Source of the DNA: Vibrio spartinae
Lineage (GTDB): Bacteria > Pseudomonadota > Gammaproteobacteria > Enterobacterales > Vibrionaceae
Assembly (NCBI RefSeq): GCF_024347135.1
Contig: NZ_AP024907.1
Coordinates: 3,401,001-3,465,000, forward strand
Length of the DNA stretch: 64,000 bases
Reading direction: 5' to 3'
Position 1 is the first letter of the stretch. The number at the start of each line of letters is the position of its first letter. A program made the translations under genes and the position numbers. The notes beneath the pieces are model-generated. The model made no database searches. It was not told where the DNA came from and saw only the letters and a program-made list of their open reading frames with translations. Shown here piece after piece: positions 37,615-49,457 of this stretch.

Positions 37615-38444
37615 AATTCGCTCTTCTGTTCCAAAAACTGATTGCTAAATCTTGTATGAGATAATACCGGCATTGAAGTTCTCACCTGAGCTAACAAATC
37701 AAGATCAATATCGGCGACCAATGTCGCTGCGGTTTGTGCCAGACTTGCTACGATCTCTCCCCAAGGGTTAATCACCATGGAGTGACCCCAAGTTTCCCGG
37801 CCTCCCTCATGGACACCGCCCTGATTGACAGCAACGACCCAGCATTGGGTTTCAATCGCTCTGGCTCTCAGGAGTATCTCCCAGTGAGCACGTCCGGTCA
37901 CAGCGGTAAACGCGGCCGGAACCAATATCACCTGAGCACCTTGCTGGCGTAACACGGAATAGAGATGCGGGAAACGCACATCATAACAAATCGATAGTCC
38001 CAACTCACCAAACGGTGTTGACGCGAGCCGGACTTCCGAGCCGGGAAGAAAGATATCTGACTCGCGATAATGGCGGTGTCCATCGGCAACATCAACGTCA
38101 AACATATGCAGCTTATCATAAGATGTGACGAGCTGACCGTCAGCGGAATACACCAGCAGAGTGGTTGTCACTCCCTGTGGCGTTCTCACCGGAAAACTAC
38201 CGATAAAAAGCCAGACTGAAAACGCTTTCGCAATCCGGCTCAAACCATCCTGTAAAGGACCGTTCCCCAGCACTTCAGCATGATGATGATAGTCCTGTTT
38301 AGAACCGAAAACGATGGCATTTTCCGGTGTCACAATCCACTCAGCTCCCTGAGCAGATAATGCTTCAACCTGTGCCTCAATCCACCGTATATTGTGCTCC
38401 GGATCAGACCCGGATGTCATCTGAATTAAACCGACTCGGCTCAT
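37611..38444 (-). CDS. Carbon-nitrogen hydrolase, nitrilase superfamily (Nit1/YbeM-like)
   Basis: A 277-aa amidase-type enzyme with the Glu-Lys-Cys triad: Glu in [12 protein letters not shown] (about 37-48), Lys in [11 protein letters not shown] (about 109-119), Cys in [14 protein letters not shown] (about 148-161). This branch includes the Nit proteins that hydrolyse deaminated glutathione. Context, between yhdP and tldD and overlapping both by four bases, is the conserved gammaproteobacterial order. Confidence 0.93.
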   Translation of the reverse strand: MSRVGLIQMTSGSDPEHNIRWIEAQVEALSAQGAEWIVTPENAIVFGSKQDYHHHAEVLGNGPLQDGLSRIAKAFSVWLFIGSFPVRTPQGVTTTLLVYSADGQLVTSYDKLHMFDVDVADGHRHYRESDIFLPGSEVRLASTPFGELGLSICYDVRFPHLYSVLRQQGAQVILVPAAFTAVTGRAHWEILLRARAIETQCWVVAVNQGGVHEGGRETWGHSMVINPWGEIVASLAQTAATLVADIDLDLLAQVRTSMPVLSHTRFSNQFLEQKSEL

Positions 38445-41400
38445 TGGGTTGCTCCTTGTTTGTGTTGCTGTGCTTCTTCTCGTAGTTTTTCCGGCAGTTT
38501 GAACTCTCCTTTACTACGAGAGATCTCTTTCACGACAGGACTGTCAATCGACCCTTTCACTTCATAATTGACTTCCGAGAATACCTCAACCACCGGGGAG
38601 ATCACTGTTGTGATGGCTAACACATAGAGTGCTGTTACTGGGTTGACGGCAAAAGCACTAAGCACAGGTAATCCTGAAGTCACATCGGGCACAAAATTAA
38701 CTTCAGCATCAATGGTATTGGCATTCAGGTCAACCATACCTTTAATGGTCATATTGCCAGCCAAGGCATCCATCTCAATATTATTGGTCACGAACACACC
38801 CTGTGATATTTCTCCGCTCCCTTCAATGGAGTCAAACGCCATTCCCTGATCAAACACATCACTGAAATCGAGCTGCATCTTACGAATAATAGAATCTAAA
38901 CTAAATAATCCCAGAAAACGTGCCGTCCCACTGACATCGGAGATGCTGCCTTTGCCAAGCTTGGAACTGACCGAGCCTTTGAGGGTATCAACCTGTGCCG
39001 CCCATGGCGCGCCATCCCATGCCATCTGCGTCTTGATCGAGAACGGGGCATTTTGAATCCCCGACGTGATACCAAAGCGCTCCATCAGATCACTATTATT
39101 ATCACCTTTCAAGTCCATGTTTAGCACAGTATGGGACTGTTTCCCATCCAGTGTCCACTGACCATTGGCATGAATTTCATTGCTTCCGCTGACGATATCA
39201 ATCTTTTTCCATGACAGTTCTTTCCCCTGACGCTGGAAATCCATATTCAAATGACCAACTTTATACCCCTGAAACCAGAAGTCTTTGATCACTAATGTCA
39301 GGTTTGGCATCAGCTGATGAAACTGACGATCAAAATGAGTAATACGGCGCTCACTGTGACGAGATTCATCAATAAATAATGAATCGTGCTCTTTGCGCTT
39401 TTCCAAGGCAGGGATATAAAGATGCAGTTGATCCAAAGCCACACTCAAATCATAGGGCGCAATATAATTGGCTTTCCCTTTCACTTCTTGACTCTGGAGA
39501 TTCATACGCCAGCCAAAACTTTTATGTCGGGCAAGAAAATCCACATCATGCCATTCCAGTGTCGCCAGTGTCAGATCTTTCACCTGCAATTCGACATGAT
39601 CCGGTATCGGAATTTGTGGCATTGACATCGCTTGACGGGCGCTGGTTTTCGGTGCACCAGAAGGTACGTCTTCTTTGGTCAGCAATGTAATCCACTGATC
39701 GAGGTCGAAATGGTTCAGGCGGATAGAGGCTGAATGACCGACAATCGGACTGACTTTAAAGCTCCCGTTCCCTAAAATCAGGTTGGTTGCCGTGAGCACC
39801 GGCTCAGACTGTGTGACATCGATTTCTGTCTGATACTTAGCATGAGGCATTTGGATCCGGGCACTGATCGTTTCCTGATTACCAGAAATCTGTAGTACGG
39901 CTTTCCCGGGGTCCTGAGCCTTTTTATTGAGTGGATAAGGATACTGACTGGCCATCGCTTGCAAATCAGTATTCAGGTTTGCCTGATAAGAAAAACCAAT
40001 ATCATTGAGCTGAATATCAACGCCCATCTCCCACGGTGCATGACCGGAGAGCGGTGTAATCCATTTTTGGCCGACATAAGATGCCAAGGGCGTGACTTCC
40101 CAATCGCCTACCGTATCAATGTGAACATTGTATCCCTTACTGCTGCTTTCTCCTTGAAAATCCCATGTGACAGGTTGGCCTAACATTTCCCCCTGCAACG
40201 CTGACGCGGTGACAACATCATTATCAAAACGAATACGGCCGAAAACTTTGCGTAAATCAAGTGAGGGGGATTGAATATCAACGCGATTATTCTTCAGGTC
40301 TGCCCATCCCCATGCTCTCGGCTCTTGGTGACTTTCAAAAGGAATATTGAGCTGAAACTCAGATTGGATCTTACCATTAACCTGCACGGTTGTTAATGCG
40401 GCACCGACCGAATGAACCAACGGGGTCGATGTCATAAAATCACGTAAAGCATTGCCTTGGGCTTCTGCTTTCGCTTCAATTTCAATATGTCCTGAATGAA
40501 TTAAAGCCGGAATCCGGCCGGTAATCCGTAGCGCATTCACATCCATCAGATGTGCTTGTCTCGAATCCAGATACATGGATTCATTCTGAAACAGCAGATT
40601 TAGCTGTAAATCGGTTAGCGGTGGCCATGCCGTATTGTAACTGAACCGGGCGTTTTTTAACCCGACCCAAGCCTGAAAAATACCGTCATGACGCCGATAA
40701 GGAAAATCTTTAAGACGCCCGTACCACAGTATCTTCGCCGTCTTGACCTTTCCACCCTGAATAGAAGACGACAGATAATCGGTCAATTCATCGCCTAATG
40801 CCCGAACCGGCAGATAACGCCATGTTTCTCCGGCTTGAAAGAGATCAACTTCGGTATACAGTGACAGTAACGGACTCTGATCATGAACAACATCCAGTTT
40901 AAATTGACCAACGGTCTGTAAATCCGGCGTTCGTACGGCAACGTGATCTGACCATAATGACCAGCCATCCGCCGTAGACTGCCAGACTAAATTGACTTGG
41001 CCTTTTTGGATAATCAGCGGTGCCTGAAACACATCACCGTAAGGGAGTGTGTCATCATCCAGATTGGCGCGAATCACCGCTTTATCGGTATTGCCACGGA
41101 TACTTGCCTGAAGATGATGAACTTCCGGCAACAAATACCACTGCTGAATTGCCCCTTCGGAAAGTTGTGCAGAATATTGCCGGATGCCCTGCATATCACC
41201 GGCTAAGCGAATATCATGCAATGTGCCTTCCGGTTTCAGTTGTGCCAACATTCCTTGCAATTGCTCTGACAAAGGCATCCGTTTCATCAGCGGCACTAAT
41301 GAACCGATGTTGATCTCACCGATATTCATCAGCCAATGATCCGGCTTCCATTTCATCAAAAAATTGAGTTCCGGCCATTGGGTCTCATCTGTTTGTAATA

Positions 41401-42388
41401 CCACAGACTGAGCTTGAATCACCATGCCATCTTGCTTCGGAATCAGCCGGAATACCCCTTCCTGCATGTGTAAACGATGTCGTTTACCTGTCGCTGAATC
41501 TGGATGTTGATTGGATAAATCCGACCAGAACAGATCGGAAGGACGAACCTGAACATAACCATCTTTCGGGGTATTATGCTCGAACGTTAACCAGCCATCA
41601 AAACTGACTTGACCGCTCTGAATACCCGTCTCTTTTTTCAGGTACTGAGTCAGCCATGGACCAACGCTAATATTGTCCGAACTGACATAAAACTGGCCAG
41701 AAATATCATGGAATGAGTCAAAATCCTCAAAGTCAGCACGAACAGAAAGAGAATTAATACCGGTATTGGTGACACTCACCACGCCTTGAGCCTGATGGTG
41801 GTGATCATTATTCTTCCATTTCAGTCTGGCAATTTCCAGTTGTCGGATACCCCCCGAGATTGAACGGTAACGAATGGTCGAGTCCACAACCGAAAAATCA
41901 TCGAGCTGACGCAGAAAAATATTGTCCAGATGACGAATGGTTTCCTGTTGTATTTTTTTTTGCTCTTCCCGGTCGAGGGAGTCATTGGACGGCAGTTGTT
42001 GAAACAGATCAACCGAACTCACATCGAGTTTTGACCGGTGAATCACTAAATTTGCAACCACGGGCTGCCATTGCAGCAGTGATTTAAATAAATCGAATTC
42101 AATATCAACCCGATCAGCGGCAAAATGGATATTCGATTCATCGGGTAAATGCGCTTGAAACCCCGTCAAAGAAAGAGAAGGGTGGCGATTACGCCAGAAT
42201 CCTTGTATATCCTTCACAGAAAACTGAATTTCAGCCTGCCTGTTCATCCATTCGGTCATCGGTACCTGATACTGATTCATATGAGGTAAAGCCACTCTCA
42301 AAGCTGAAATCAGAATCGCAAGCAAAACCAACAGGCTTAATAAAAGCCATAGTAATGTCCGAACAAGACGAGAAACTATAAAACGCAC
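38441..42388 (-). CDS. yhdP: YhdP-family AsmA-like inner-membrane protein
   Basis: A very large (1315 aa) protein with one N-terminal membrane helix (VRTLLWLLLSLLVLLAILIS, about 9-28) and a long periplasmic repeat-rich region ending in an AsmA-type C-terminal domain (about 1140-1270). In E. coli YhdP, with TamB and YdbH, forms bridge-like structures that carry phospholipids to the outer membrane. The length and the position between rng and the nitrilase gene match the family. C-terminal tail is charged. Confidence 0.95.
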   Translation of the reverse strand: MRFIVSRLVRTLLWLLLSLLVLLAILISALRVALPHMNQYQVPMTEWMNRQAEIQFSVKDIQGFWRNRHPSLSLTGFQAHLPDESNIHFAADRVDIEFDLFKSLLQWQPVVANLVIHRSKLDVSSVDLFQQLPSNDSLDREEQKKIQQETIRHLDNIFLRQLDDFSVVDSTIRYRSISGGIRQLEIARLKWKNNDHHHQAQGVVSVTNTGINSLSVRADFEDFDSFHDISGQFYVSSDNISVGPWLTQYLKKETGIQSGQVSFDGWLTFEHNTPKDGYVQVRPSDLFWSDLSNQHPDSATGKRHRLHMQEGVFRLIPKQDGMVIQAQSVVLQTDETQWPELNFLMKWKPDHWLMNIGEINIGSLVPLMKRMPLSEQLQGMLAQLKPEGTLHDIRLAGDMQGIRQYSAQLSEGAIQQWYLLPEVHHLQASIRGNTDKAVIRANLDDDTLPYGDVFQAPLIIQKGQVNLVWQSTADGWSLWSDHVAVRTPDLQTVGQFKLDVVHDQSPLLSLYTEVDLFQAGETWRYLPVRALGDELTDYLSSSIQGGKVKTAKILWYGRLKDFPYRRHDGIFQAWVGLKNARFSYNTAWPPLTDLQLNLLFQNESMYLDSRQAHLMDVNALRITGRIPALIHSGHIEIEAKAEAQGNALRDFMTSTPLVHSVGAALTTVQVNGKIQSEFQLNIPFESHQEPRAWGWADLKNNRVDIQSPSLDLRKVFGRIRFDNDVVTASALQGEMLGQPVTWDFQGESSSKGYNVHIDTVGDWEVTPLASYVGQKWITPLSGHAPWEMGVDIQLNDIGFSYQANLNTDLQAMASQYPYPLNKKAQDPGKAVLQISGNQETISARIQMPHAKYQTEIDVTQSEPVLTATNLILGNGSFKVSPIVGHSASIRLNHFDLDQWITLLTKEDVPSGAPKTSARQAMSMPQIPIPDHVELQVKDLTLATLEWHDVDFLARHKSFGWRMNLQSQEVKGKANYIAPYDLSVALDQLHLYIPALEKRKEHDSLFIDESRHSERRITHFDRQFHQLMPNLTLVIKDFWFQGYKVGHLNMDFQRQGKELSWKKIDIVSGSNEIHANGQWTLDGKQSHTVLNMDLKGDNNSDLMERFGITSGIQNAPFSIKTQMAWDGAPWAAQVDTLKGSVSSKLGKGSISDVSGTARFLGLFSLDSIIRKMQLDFSDVFDQGMAFDSIEGSGEISQGVFVTNNIEMDALAGNMTIKGMVDLNANTIDAEVNFVPDVTSGLPVLSAFAVNPVTALYVLAITTVISPVVEVFSEVNYEVKGSIDSPVVKEISRSKGEFKLPEKLREEAQQHKQGATQ

Positions 42389-42407
42389 AATACCCTACTC
42401 AGTTAAG

Positions 42408-43877
42408 TCACATCATGACAACATCAAACTGTTCCTGGACATACAAATGTTCCGCTTGAATCCGTACCTGTTTGCCAATAAAGAGCTCAAGCTCAGCCAA
42501 CGCATGAGATTCATCCCCCTGTAAAGAATCGGCGACTGCTGGCGAAGCATACACAACAAAGTTATCGGCATCGTAAGCCCGGTTAACCCGGGTGATTTCA
42601 CGCAAAATTTCAAAACAAACGGTTTCAACGGTTTTGACTTGTCCACGTCCTTCACATGTTGGACAAGTCGAACACAACACATGTTCAATACTTTCTCGTG
42701 TTCTCTTGCGTGTCATCTCTACCAATCCCAAATGCGTAAAGCCATTGATATTGGTTTTAACACGATCTTTACTCAGTGCCATTTCTAAGGAGGTCAACAC
42801 ACGGGTCTGATGCTCTTCCGAGCTCATATCAATAAAATCAATAATAATGATGCCCCCCAGATTGCGCAGCCGAAGTTGACGGGCAATCGCTTGGGTTGCT
42901 TCTATATTGGTGTTGAAAATCGTCTCTTCCAGATTGCGACGGCCGACAAACGCCCCCGTATTAATATCAATGGTGGTCATGGCTTCCGTTTGATCGATAA
43001 TCAGATAGCCACCGGATTTCAGCTCAACCTTACGCTCCAGAGAACGCTGGATTTCATTCTCTGTATCATACATATCAAAAATAGGTTTATCGCCTTCATA
43101 CAACACCAGTTTCTCGGTCAGTTCCGGCACATATTCAGAGGTGAATTCTTTGAGATTTTCAAACTCCAGACGCGAATCCACCAAAACTTTGGTTAAATCA
43201 GTTCCGACGAAATCTCTGAGAATCCGTTGTGACAGCCCCAGTTCGCCATAAAGGGTGGTACGCGTTTTATACTTTGCCCGCCGCTCGATGATCTTGCTCC
43301 ACAAACGCTTGAGAAAAGCGGCATCCTGAGACAGTTCTTTCCCATCCGCACCTTCTGCCGCAGTCCGGATAATGAAGCCTCCCAGCTCATCACAATAATT
43401 GGCGACGATATTCTTGAGACGTTCTCTTTCGCATTCACTTTCAATCCGTTGGGAGACACCGACATGACTGGCACCGGGCATAAAGACCAGATAACGGGAA
43501 GGCAATGTAATATCCGTCGTCAGGCGAGCCCCTTTGGTACCGAGAGGATCTTTGACAACCTGCACGACGATATCTTGTCCCTGGCGGACAAGTTCAGAAA
43601 TATCGCGTACCTGAAACTGTTGCTTCTCATTTTCCGCCACACATTCGGTGTGGGGAACAATATCCGAAGCATGAAGAAAAGCAGCCTTATCCAGACCGAT
43701 ATCAACAAATGCAGCCTGCATACCGGGCAACACCCGGCTCACTTTTCCTTTATAGATATTTCCGACGATACCGCGTTTTGCATCCCGCTCGATATGGATT
43801 TCCTGAAGGACGCCACCTTCTATCATCGCCACGCGACTCTCACTCGGAGTTACATTCAACAACAACTCTGCACTCAT
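42408..43877 (-). CDS. rng: Ribonuclease G
   Basis: A 489-aa endoribonuclease that matures 16S rRNA 5' ends and degrades some mRNAs. The N-terminal S1 domain (GNIYKGKVSRVLPGMQAAFV, about 38-57), the catalytic aspartates in LIIDQTEAMTTIDINTGAF (about 296-315), and the zinc-link CSTCPTCEGRG (about 405-415) identify RNase E/G. The short length without the RNase E scaffold domain makes it RNase G. Order maf-rng-yhdP is conserved. Confidence 0.97.
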   Translation of the reverse strand: MSAELLLNVTPSESRVAMIEGGVLQEIHIERDAKRGIVGNIYKGKVSRVLPGMQAAFVDIGLDKAAFLHASDIVPHTECVAENEKQQFQVRDISELVRQGQDIVVQVVKDPLGTKGARLTTDITLPSRYLVFMPGASHVGVSQRIESECERERLKNIVANYCDELGGFIIRTAAEGADGKELSQDAAFLKRLWSKIIERRAKYKTRTTLYGELGLSQRILRDFVGTDLTKVLVDSRLEFENLKEFTSEYVPELTEKLVLYEGDKPIFDMYDTENEIQRSLERKVELKSGGYLIIDQTEAMTTIDINTGAFVGRRNLEETIFNTNIEATQAIARQLRLRNLGGIIIIDFIDMSSEEHQTRVLTSLEMALSKDRVKTNINGFTHLGLVEMTRKRTRESIEHVLCSTCPTCEGRGQVKTVETVCFEILREITRVNRAYDADNFVVYASPAVADSLQGDESHALAELELFIGKQVRIQAEHLYVQEQFDVVMM

Positions 43878-43897
43878 GAGCGCACCTCAATTTGATT

Positions 43898-44467
43898 TTA
43901 TAAAAATTTATGCAAGAGCTGGTCAGTTTCAAATAGCGGTAGCCCGACAACGGCAAAATAACTACCTTCAATCCGAGTTACAAATTTTCCACCCAATCCC
44001 TGAATACCATAACTGCCAGCTTTATCACACGGTTCTCCCGATTGCCAATAACGGTCTATTTCATGATCCGACAACGGCTTAAACCATACATCGGTGGTTA
44101 CAACTATCGTGTGTGTTTGTTGGGCATCAGTCACCGTCACTGCGGTCATGACCTGATGGTTTCGCCCAGAAAGCTGCAAGAGCATCTGTCGTGCATGAGT
44201 CAAACATGTCGGTTTTTCGAGAATATGCTGATCAATCACCACAATCGTATCAGCGCCTAAAACAACCGCTTGCTCTGACGTCACCATGTCCAAACCTGCG
44301 ATTGCCTTTTCCCGGGATAATCTCGACACATAGGCTTTCGCGGATTCATGAGCCTGATGCTCTTCTGCAACCTCAGGTAAAATGATATCGAACGAGTAAC
44401 CTAACTGCGTCAGGAGCTCTTTTCGTCTCGGGGAAGCCGATGCAAGATAAAGTAGCCGGTCATTCAT
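43898..44467 (-). CDS. Maf family nucleoside triphosphate pyrophosphatase
   Basis: A 189-aa house-cleaning enzyme of the YhdE type, which hydrolyses dTTP, UTP and modified forms. Motifs: YLASASPRRKELL (about 6-18), VVLGADTIVVIDQHILEKP (about 66-84), GEPCDKAGSYGIQG (about 148-161). The ATG at 44467 is chosen since the protein then begins MNDRLLYLASASPRR at the usual Maf length; the 21 extra upstream codons lie inside mreD. Confidence 0.94.
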   Translation of the reverse strand: MNDRLLYLASASPRRKELLTQLGYSFDIILPEVAEEHQAHESAKAYVSRLSREKAIAGLDMVTSEQAVVLGADTIVVIDQHILEKPTCLTHARQMLLQLSGRNHQVMTAVTVTDAQQTHTIVVTTDVWFKPLSDHEIDRYWQSGEPCDKAGSYGIQGLGGKFVTRIEGSYFAVVGLPLFETDQLLHKFL

Positions 44468-44952
44468 CGAATATTCCAGTAGCGTCTCACGCGCCTCAGC
44501 AGCAGGAAAAGCCACGGCCATAAAATGCAACTAATGATCCCGCCCCATAAAGAAAGAGCATTGAACTCAACAGGCCGGAACAAAAACTCCCCGCCCAGAA
44601 CCATGATATCCAGCGCGATTGTCAGGAACCCAATCACGATCGCCTGCTGCCACAACGCCATATTCCGCAGAATCAAAAAATTCATCGCAACAATATACAC
44701 AATAATAGACAACATCATGCCACGGATGCCTAAGGTCGAACCGAGAATCAAGTCCCAGAGTAACCCAAGCACCAGCGCAGTTCCGACATTCACACGATGA
44801 GGCAGCGCGAGTACCCAATAACAGAGAATCAGTAAGACCCATGAAGGACGCAATAACTCAAGCGCCCCCGGCCATGGAATGGTCTGCAAAACGAGCGCAC
44901 AAAAGAAGGATACCCAGATCACAATATGTCCTTTCAGGACTCTATTGGCCAC
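44464..44952 (-). CDS. mreD: Rod shape-determining protein MreD
   Basis: A 162-aa membrane protein with about five helices, the last gene of the mreBCD set that guides lateral cell-wall synthesis. The segments PSWVLLILCYWVLALPHRVN and GTALVLGLLWDLILGSTLG, then IRGMMLSIIVY are typical. It overlaps mreC by 11 bases and the Maf gene by 4. Confidence 0.95.
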   Translation of the reverse strand: MANRVLKGHIVIWVSFFCALVLQTIPWPGALELLRPSWVLLILCYWVLALPHRVNVGTALVLGLLWDLILGSTLGIRGMMLSIIVYIVAMNFLILRNMALWQQAIVIGFLTIALDIMVLGGEFLFRPVEFNALSLWGGIISCILWPWLFLLLRRVRRYWNIR

Positions 44953-45829
44953 GCTGCCCCTCCTTATCCAATGTATCGATTAAAGACTGACGAGCGTTCT
45001 GTTGTCGATCCTCGTTCGGCCAGACCAGCAACAAATAACGTAAGCGATCAAAATCAACCACCGGCCTTGCTTCAATCACAGCGAACTCTCGACGGGTGTC
45101 TTTATCCACTTTAGACACTCTGGCAACAGGATAACCTTCCGGATAAATGCCCCCTAATCCTGAGGATGCTAATAAATCTCCCACTTCAATATCGGTACTA
45201 CTCGGAATATGTTCCAGTTGAATATACTCCGATTGCCCATTACCGGAGGCAATCACTCGAATATCATTACGTAGATCCTGAACAGGAATCGCACTATTTG
45301 CATCAATCAGCAGCAAAACCCGGCTATTATGCGCTGCCACAAAAGTCACCTGACCGACAATTCCGTTTTCATTAATGACGGGTTGGCCTTCATAAACACC
45401 ATCGGTCCGGCCTTTATCAATCACAACTTGGTGGGTATAAGGTGAGGTATCGACAGCCATTACTTCCGTGACCATCTTGCGCTCATCCCGGACAAAAGAA
45501 GATCCCAGGAGCTTTCTTAAGCGCTGATTTTCTTCTCTATACTGGTTGAATAAAATCAAATCACTTCTGAGCGTCAACACTTCTTGTTTCAGGCGTTGAT
45601 TGGATTCTAATAGCGTCCGATGACTCTGCATCCGTTCATATAAACCATCAAATAAAACCCGTGGCAGATCGGCAGCATACTGAATGGGCGCAACGAAACT
45701 GTTGAGGAAATAACGTACGTGAGAAAAAGTATTTAAACGACTATCAGCCAGCATGAGACTGGCTGATAAGACAACGGCAAAAAACAGACGTAGCGAAAGA
45801 GATGGACCTCGCCCAAAAATTGGCTTCAT
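44942..45829 (-). CDS. mreC: Rod shape-determining protein MreC
   Basis: A 295-aa bitopic protein: N-terminal helix (LRLFFAVVLSASLMLADS, about 13-30), a coiled coil (about 65-110, HRTLLESNQRLKQEVLTLRS) and the periplasmic beta domain (GQPVINENGIVGQVTFV; LASSGLGGIYPEGYPVARV). It links MreB to the peptidoglycan synthases. Confidence 0.96.
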   Translation of the reverse strand: MKPIFGRGPSLSLRLFFAVVLSASLMLADSRLNTFSHVRYFLNSFVAPIQYAADLPRVLFDGLYERMQSHRTLLESNQRLKQEVLTLRSDLILFNQYREENQRLRKLLGSSFVRDERKMVTEVMAVDTSPYTHQVVIDKGRTDGVYEGQPVINENGIVGQVTFVAAHNSRVLLLIDANSAIPVQDLRNDIRVIASGNGQSEYIQLEHIPSSTDIEVGDLLASSGLGGIYPEGYPVARVSKVDKDTRREFAVIEARPVVDFDRLRYLLLVWPNEDRQQNARQSLIDTLDKEGQRGQ

Positions 45830-45886
45830 GATGACAATCCCGTTTTGCAGCGTCTCTTCATCTCAAACAATGACACAAAGATGGCA

Positions 45887-46939
<1,053 letters not shown>

Positions 46940-47108
46940 TCATCCTGCAAGAAAATTGAAGATTAAAATTCCGTTAAATGTACCAATGCCTTGCTTTCAC
47001 AGCAAGATATAGACACAGAAACATGGACAGAAACACGCAATTTCTAACAGTTTTCTTACTCAAGGCCAAGATTCAGTCTGAAATAGTGCCGAATCTTAGT
47101 CTGTTCTG

Positions 47109-49097
47109 TCAGCGCTGAGCGTGTTTCGTTTTCCAGCGTTTCCGTTTCCCCGGTTTAACATTTGTTATTCGAGGCTTAGGAATCCATTGAGATTCGATAT
47201 CAAATAATCGTCCCTGAACGCCATTGACGCCCAAAGACTGAAGTATTTTCCATTCGCCTTCAGATTCAACGCCTACAGCGATAATCTGAGTGTCCGCACC
47301 ACGGCAAACACCAACCATACTCCGAACGAACAACTGGTTCTCGGAGCGTCGTTCAATACCTTTGATCAGACTACGGTGAAGTTTCAGATAGTCAATTTTG
47401 AATTCCTTGATGTAATGCGTACTGACAATCGTACGCCCGACCTGTCCAACAACAATCTGGCAGTTGAACGCAGCAATCATTTTTAACACAGGTCGCATAT
47501 AGTCAAGGTGTTTGACTAAATGACTTTCCGTAAACTCAAAGCAGAGCCGCTGACGATACGTTCGAGGCAGTTGCATCAGCAAATTCCTGAACCAGATAAA
47601 ATGCGCACGCTGAGCAAATGAAGTGACATATAGATTGATCGAATATATATCAGTCCCTGCGCCTTCCTCGCGGAGAAACCGAACGATCCGATGACAGGTG
47701 ACACGATCCAGCACCATCTCGTATCCGACAGCGACAATCGCTGAGATAAACCGAGACGTTTTCATAAAGCCCTGCCCCGGTTCGGGAATTCTGACAAAAA
47801 GTTCTCGATGAGCAACCGAGAGTTGTTTCTGACGCGAGATGACATAACAGTCCTGTTTGAACAAACATATTTTCTCTTCTGTGAGATTATGTTCAAACAG
47901 ACTACGCCACCGGACGTTGCCTCTTTCATCATCGACCGATTTGACCTTGTTAAAACGGCTCCACGCATTGCTCCCTTCCAGTTGGGCGCTTTTTAACGCG
48001 GTCTCCACCTCATCAATGATTCTCCCCCACTGTTCTCCTTCAGTGTACATCGTGATGCCGATATGGCACCAATGACTCCGGTCCAGAGGCTCCGGTGGAC
48101 TGAGCCGATCAATCCCTTTCAAGCATTGGACCGCAACTTGAGCCACTTCTTTCGAATTTTGGTGGGGGATCAACACCGAGAAAACAGCGTCATAATAACG
48201 CGACAGAATGGCATCCGGGTAACGTTGGATCATATTCGAAATACATTCCCCGACCTGAACAACCAGATGATCAAATTCCGCTTTATCACGCCCGTCCAGC
48301 TCATCGATCTGTAACATCAGTACACCACCGCGAGCATCATTTTCGAGTAACGCCGCTTCCAGCTTGCTATCAAATAGCACCCGGTTGGCAGTCCCCGTCA
48401 GTTGATCCAAGAATGTCTGTGTGCGGATAAAGGTATCAAAACGACTCCGTTCCTGTCGGGCATCCTGAAGCTCTTCAATCAATCGGTCGAGCGCCTCACT
48501 TGCGGTATAAGGCCATTCTCTTTCATCCCCCTTCGCATAGCGTTCTACCTGCCCTGCGAGAATCATTCTGCCGCGTTCTTCAAGCAATTCAGAACCAAGC
48601 AATTGAGCCTGCAACCATTTCACGCCCCGGAGCAGACACACGATGATCAACATCACAGCGAAGGTTGTCGACCACATGGCACTAAAAGAGTAAGTAAAGC
48701 CTATATAGGGCGGGACAGCCTTAAAATGCAAAGTGTAATCTTGATTGCGTTTCAGACCAAAACTCGCATGATACAACCGCCCCTCCTCAACCGAGGAAGT
48801 TGTATCTTTAAATCGGTACACAACACCCGCTTTCGAAGTGAGCGTCATTTCAACGATGTTACTGGCATGAAGTAACTTGGGAACCCAGCGTTGCATGGAA
48901 TAGGCCGCGTCAGGCTCATCTAATTCTTTATCAATGACTTCAACCACACCATGTAGGTAGTGATTGAGATATTCATGTCCCAAGCGTTGAAAAGAAAGGG
49001 TTCCGCCAATAAACAAGATAAAAATCGCCCCAGTCACAATCATCGTGACCACCGCAACCAATCGGGTGCTGAGCTTGAGCGTTGGCGTATATCTCAT
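47109..49097 (-). CDS. csrD: CsrD-like RNase E specificity factor (degenerate GGDEF-EAL)
   Basis: A 662-aa membrane protein: helices near residues 10-32 and about 128-150 flank a periplasmic loop, followed by HAMP-like, GGDEF-like (about 220-370) and EAL-like (about 410-640) domains. Both enzyme motifs are degenerate: ELFVRI stands where EAL would be, and no GGDEF is seen. This is the CsrD pattern, a protein that targets CsrB/C small RNAs to RNase E without turning over c-di-GMP. The gene lies directly upstream of mreB, as in E. coli and vibrios. Start ATG 49097 has AAGGA upstream; an in-frame TTG nine bases earlier is too close. Confidence 0.93.
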   Translation of the reverse strand: MRYTPTLKLSTRLVAVVTMIVTGAIFILFIGGTLSFQRLGHEYLNHYLHGVVEVIDKELDEPDAAYSMQRWVPKLLHASNIVEMTLTSKAGVVYRFKDTTSSVEEGRLYHASFGLKRNQDYTLHFKAVPPYIGFTYSFSAMWSTTFAVMLIIVCLLRGVKWLQAQLLGSELLEERGRMILAGQVERYAKGDEREWPYTASEALDRLIEELQDARQERSRFDTFIRTQTFLDQLTGTANRVLFDSKLEAALLENDARGGVLMLQIDELDGRDKAEFDHLVVQVGECISNMIQRYPDAILSRYYDAVFSVLIPHQNSKEVAQVAVQCLKGIDRLSPPEPLDRSHWCHIGITMYTEGEQWGRIIDEVETALKSAQLEGSNAWSRFNKVKSVDDERGNVRWRSLFEHNLTEEKICLFKQDCYVISRQKQLSVAHRELFVRIPEPGQGFMKTSRFISAIVAVGYEMVLDRVTCHRIVRFLREEGAGTDIYSINLYVTSFAQRAHFIWFRNLLMQLPRTYRQRLCFEFTESHLVKHLDYMRPVLKMIAAFNCQIVVGQVGRTIVSTHYIKEFKIDYLKLHRSLIKGIERRSENQLFVRSMVGVCRGADTQIIAVGVESEGEWKILQSLGVNGVQGRLFDIESQWIPKPRITNVKPGKRKRWKTKHAQR

Positions 49098-49457
49098 GAA
49101 TATCAAATCCTTTTATATTCATTGAAAAATTGAATTGTCTTTCATTCAGGATACAACAAATCATGTCATATGACGGTGAGTCGTATAACATGGTCAAAAA
49201 TAACAGGGAAATACTAACCATCCCCATCAAGGACAATATATACCTGAACTGAAGTATCCAAAAGAACACCTTCATTCACTTTTGACGCGCAAGCTTGGTT
49301 TGATGCTGCCTGTTCTTTTCTTTTCTCAGATAATTTCCCCCATTTCATCAAGATATCCGTCGTAATAACGGCTTTTCTCTAACTTAACCTCACCGAAGTG
49401 GTTCAACGTAAATTTGGGAGATTCCTTCCATAAATCAGCGCATCAACCACCGCCCAA
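49098..49457. other. Intergenic region between hypB and csrD
   Basis: About 360 bases. It holds the csrD promoter region on one side and the 3' flank of hypB on the other. I see no convincing ORF, RNA gene or strong hairpin. It marks the join between core genes and the hydrogenase cluster. Confidence 0.5.
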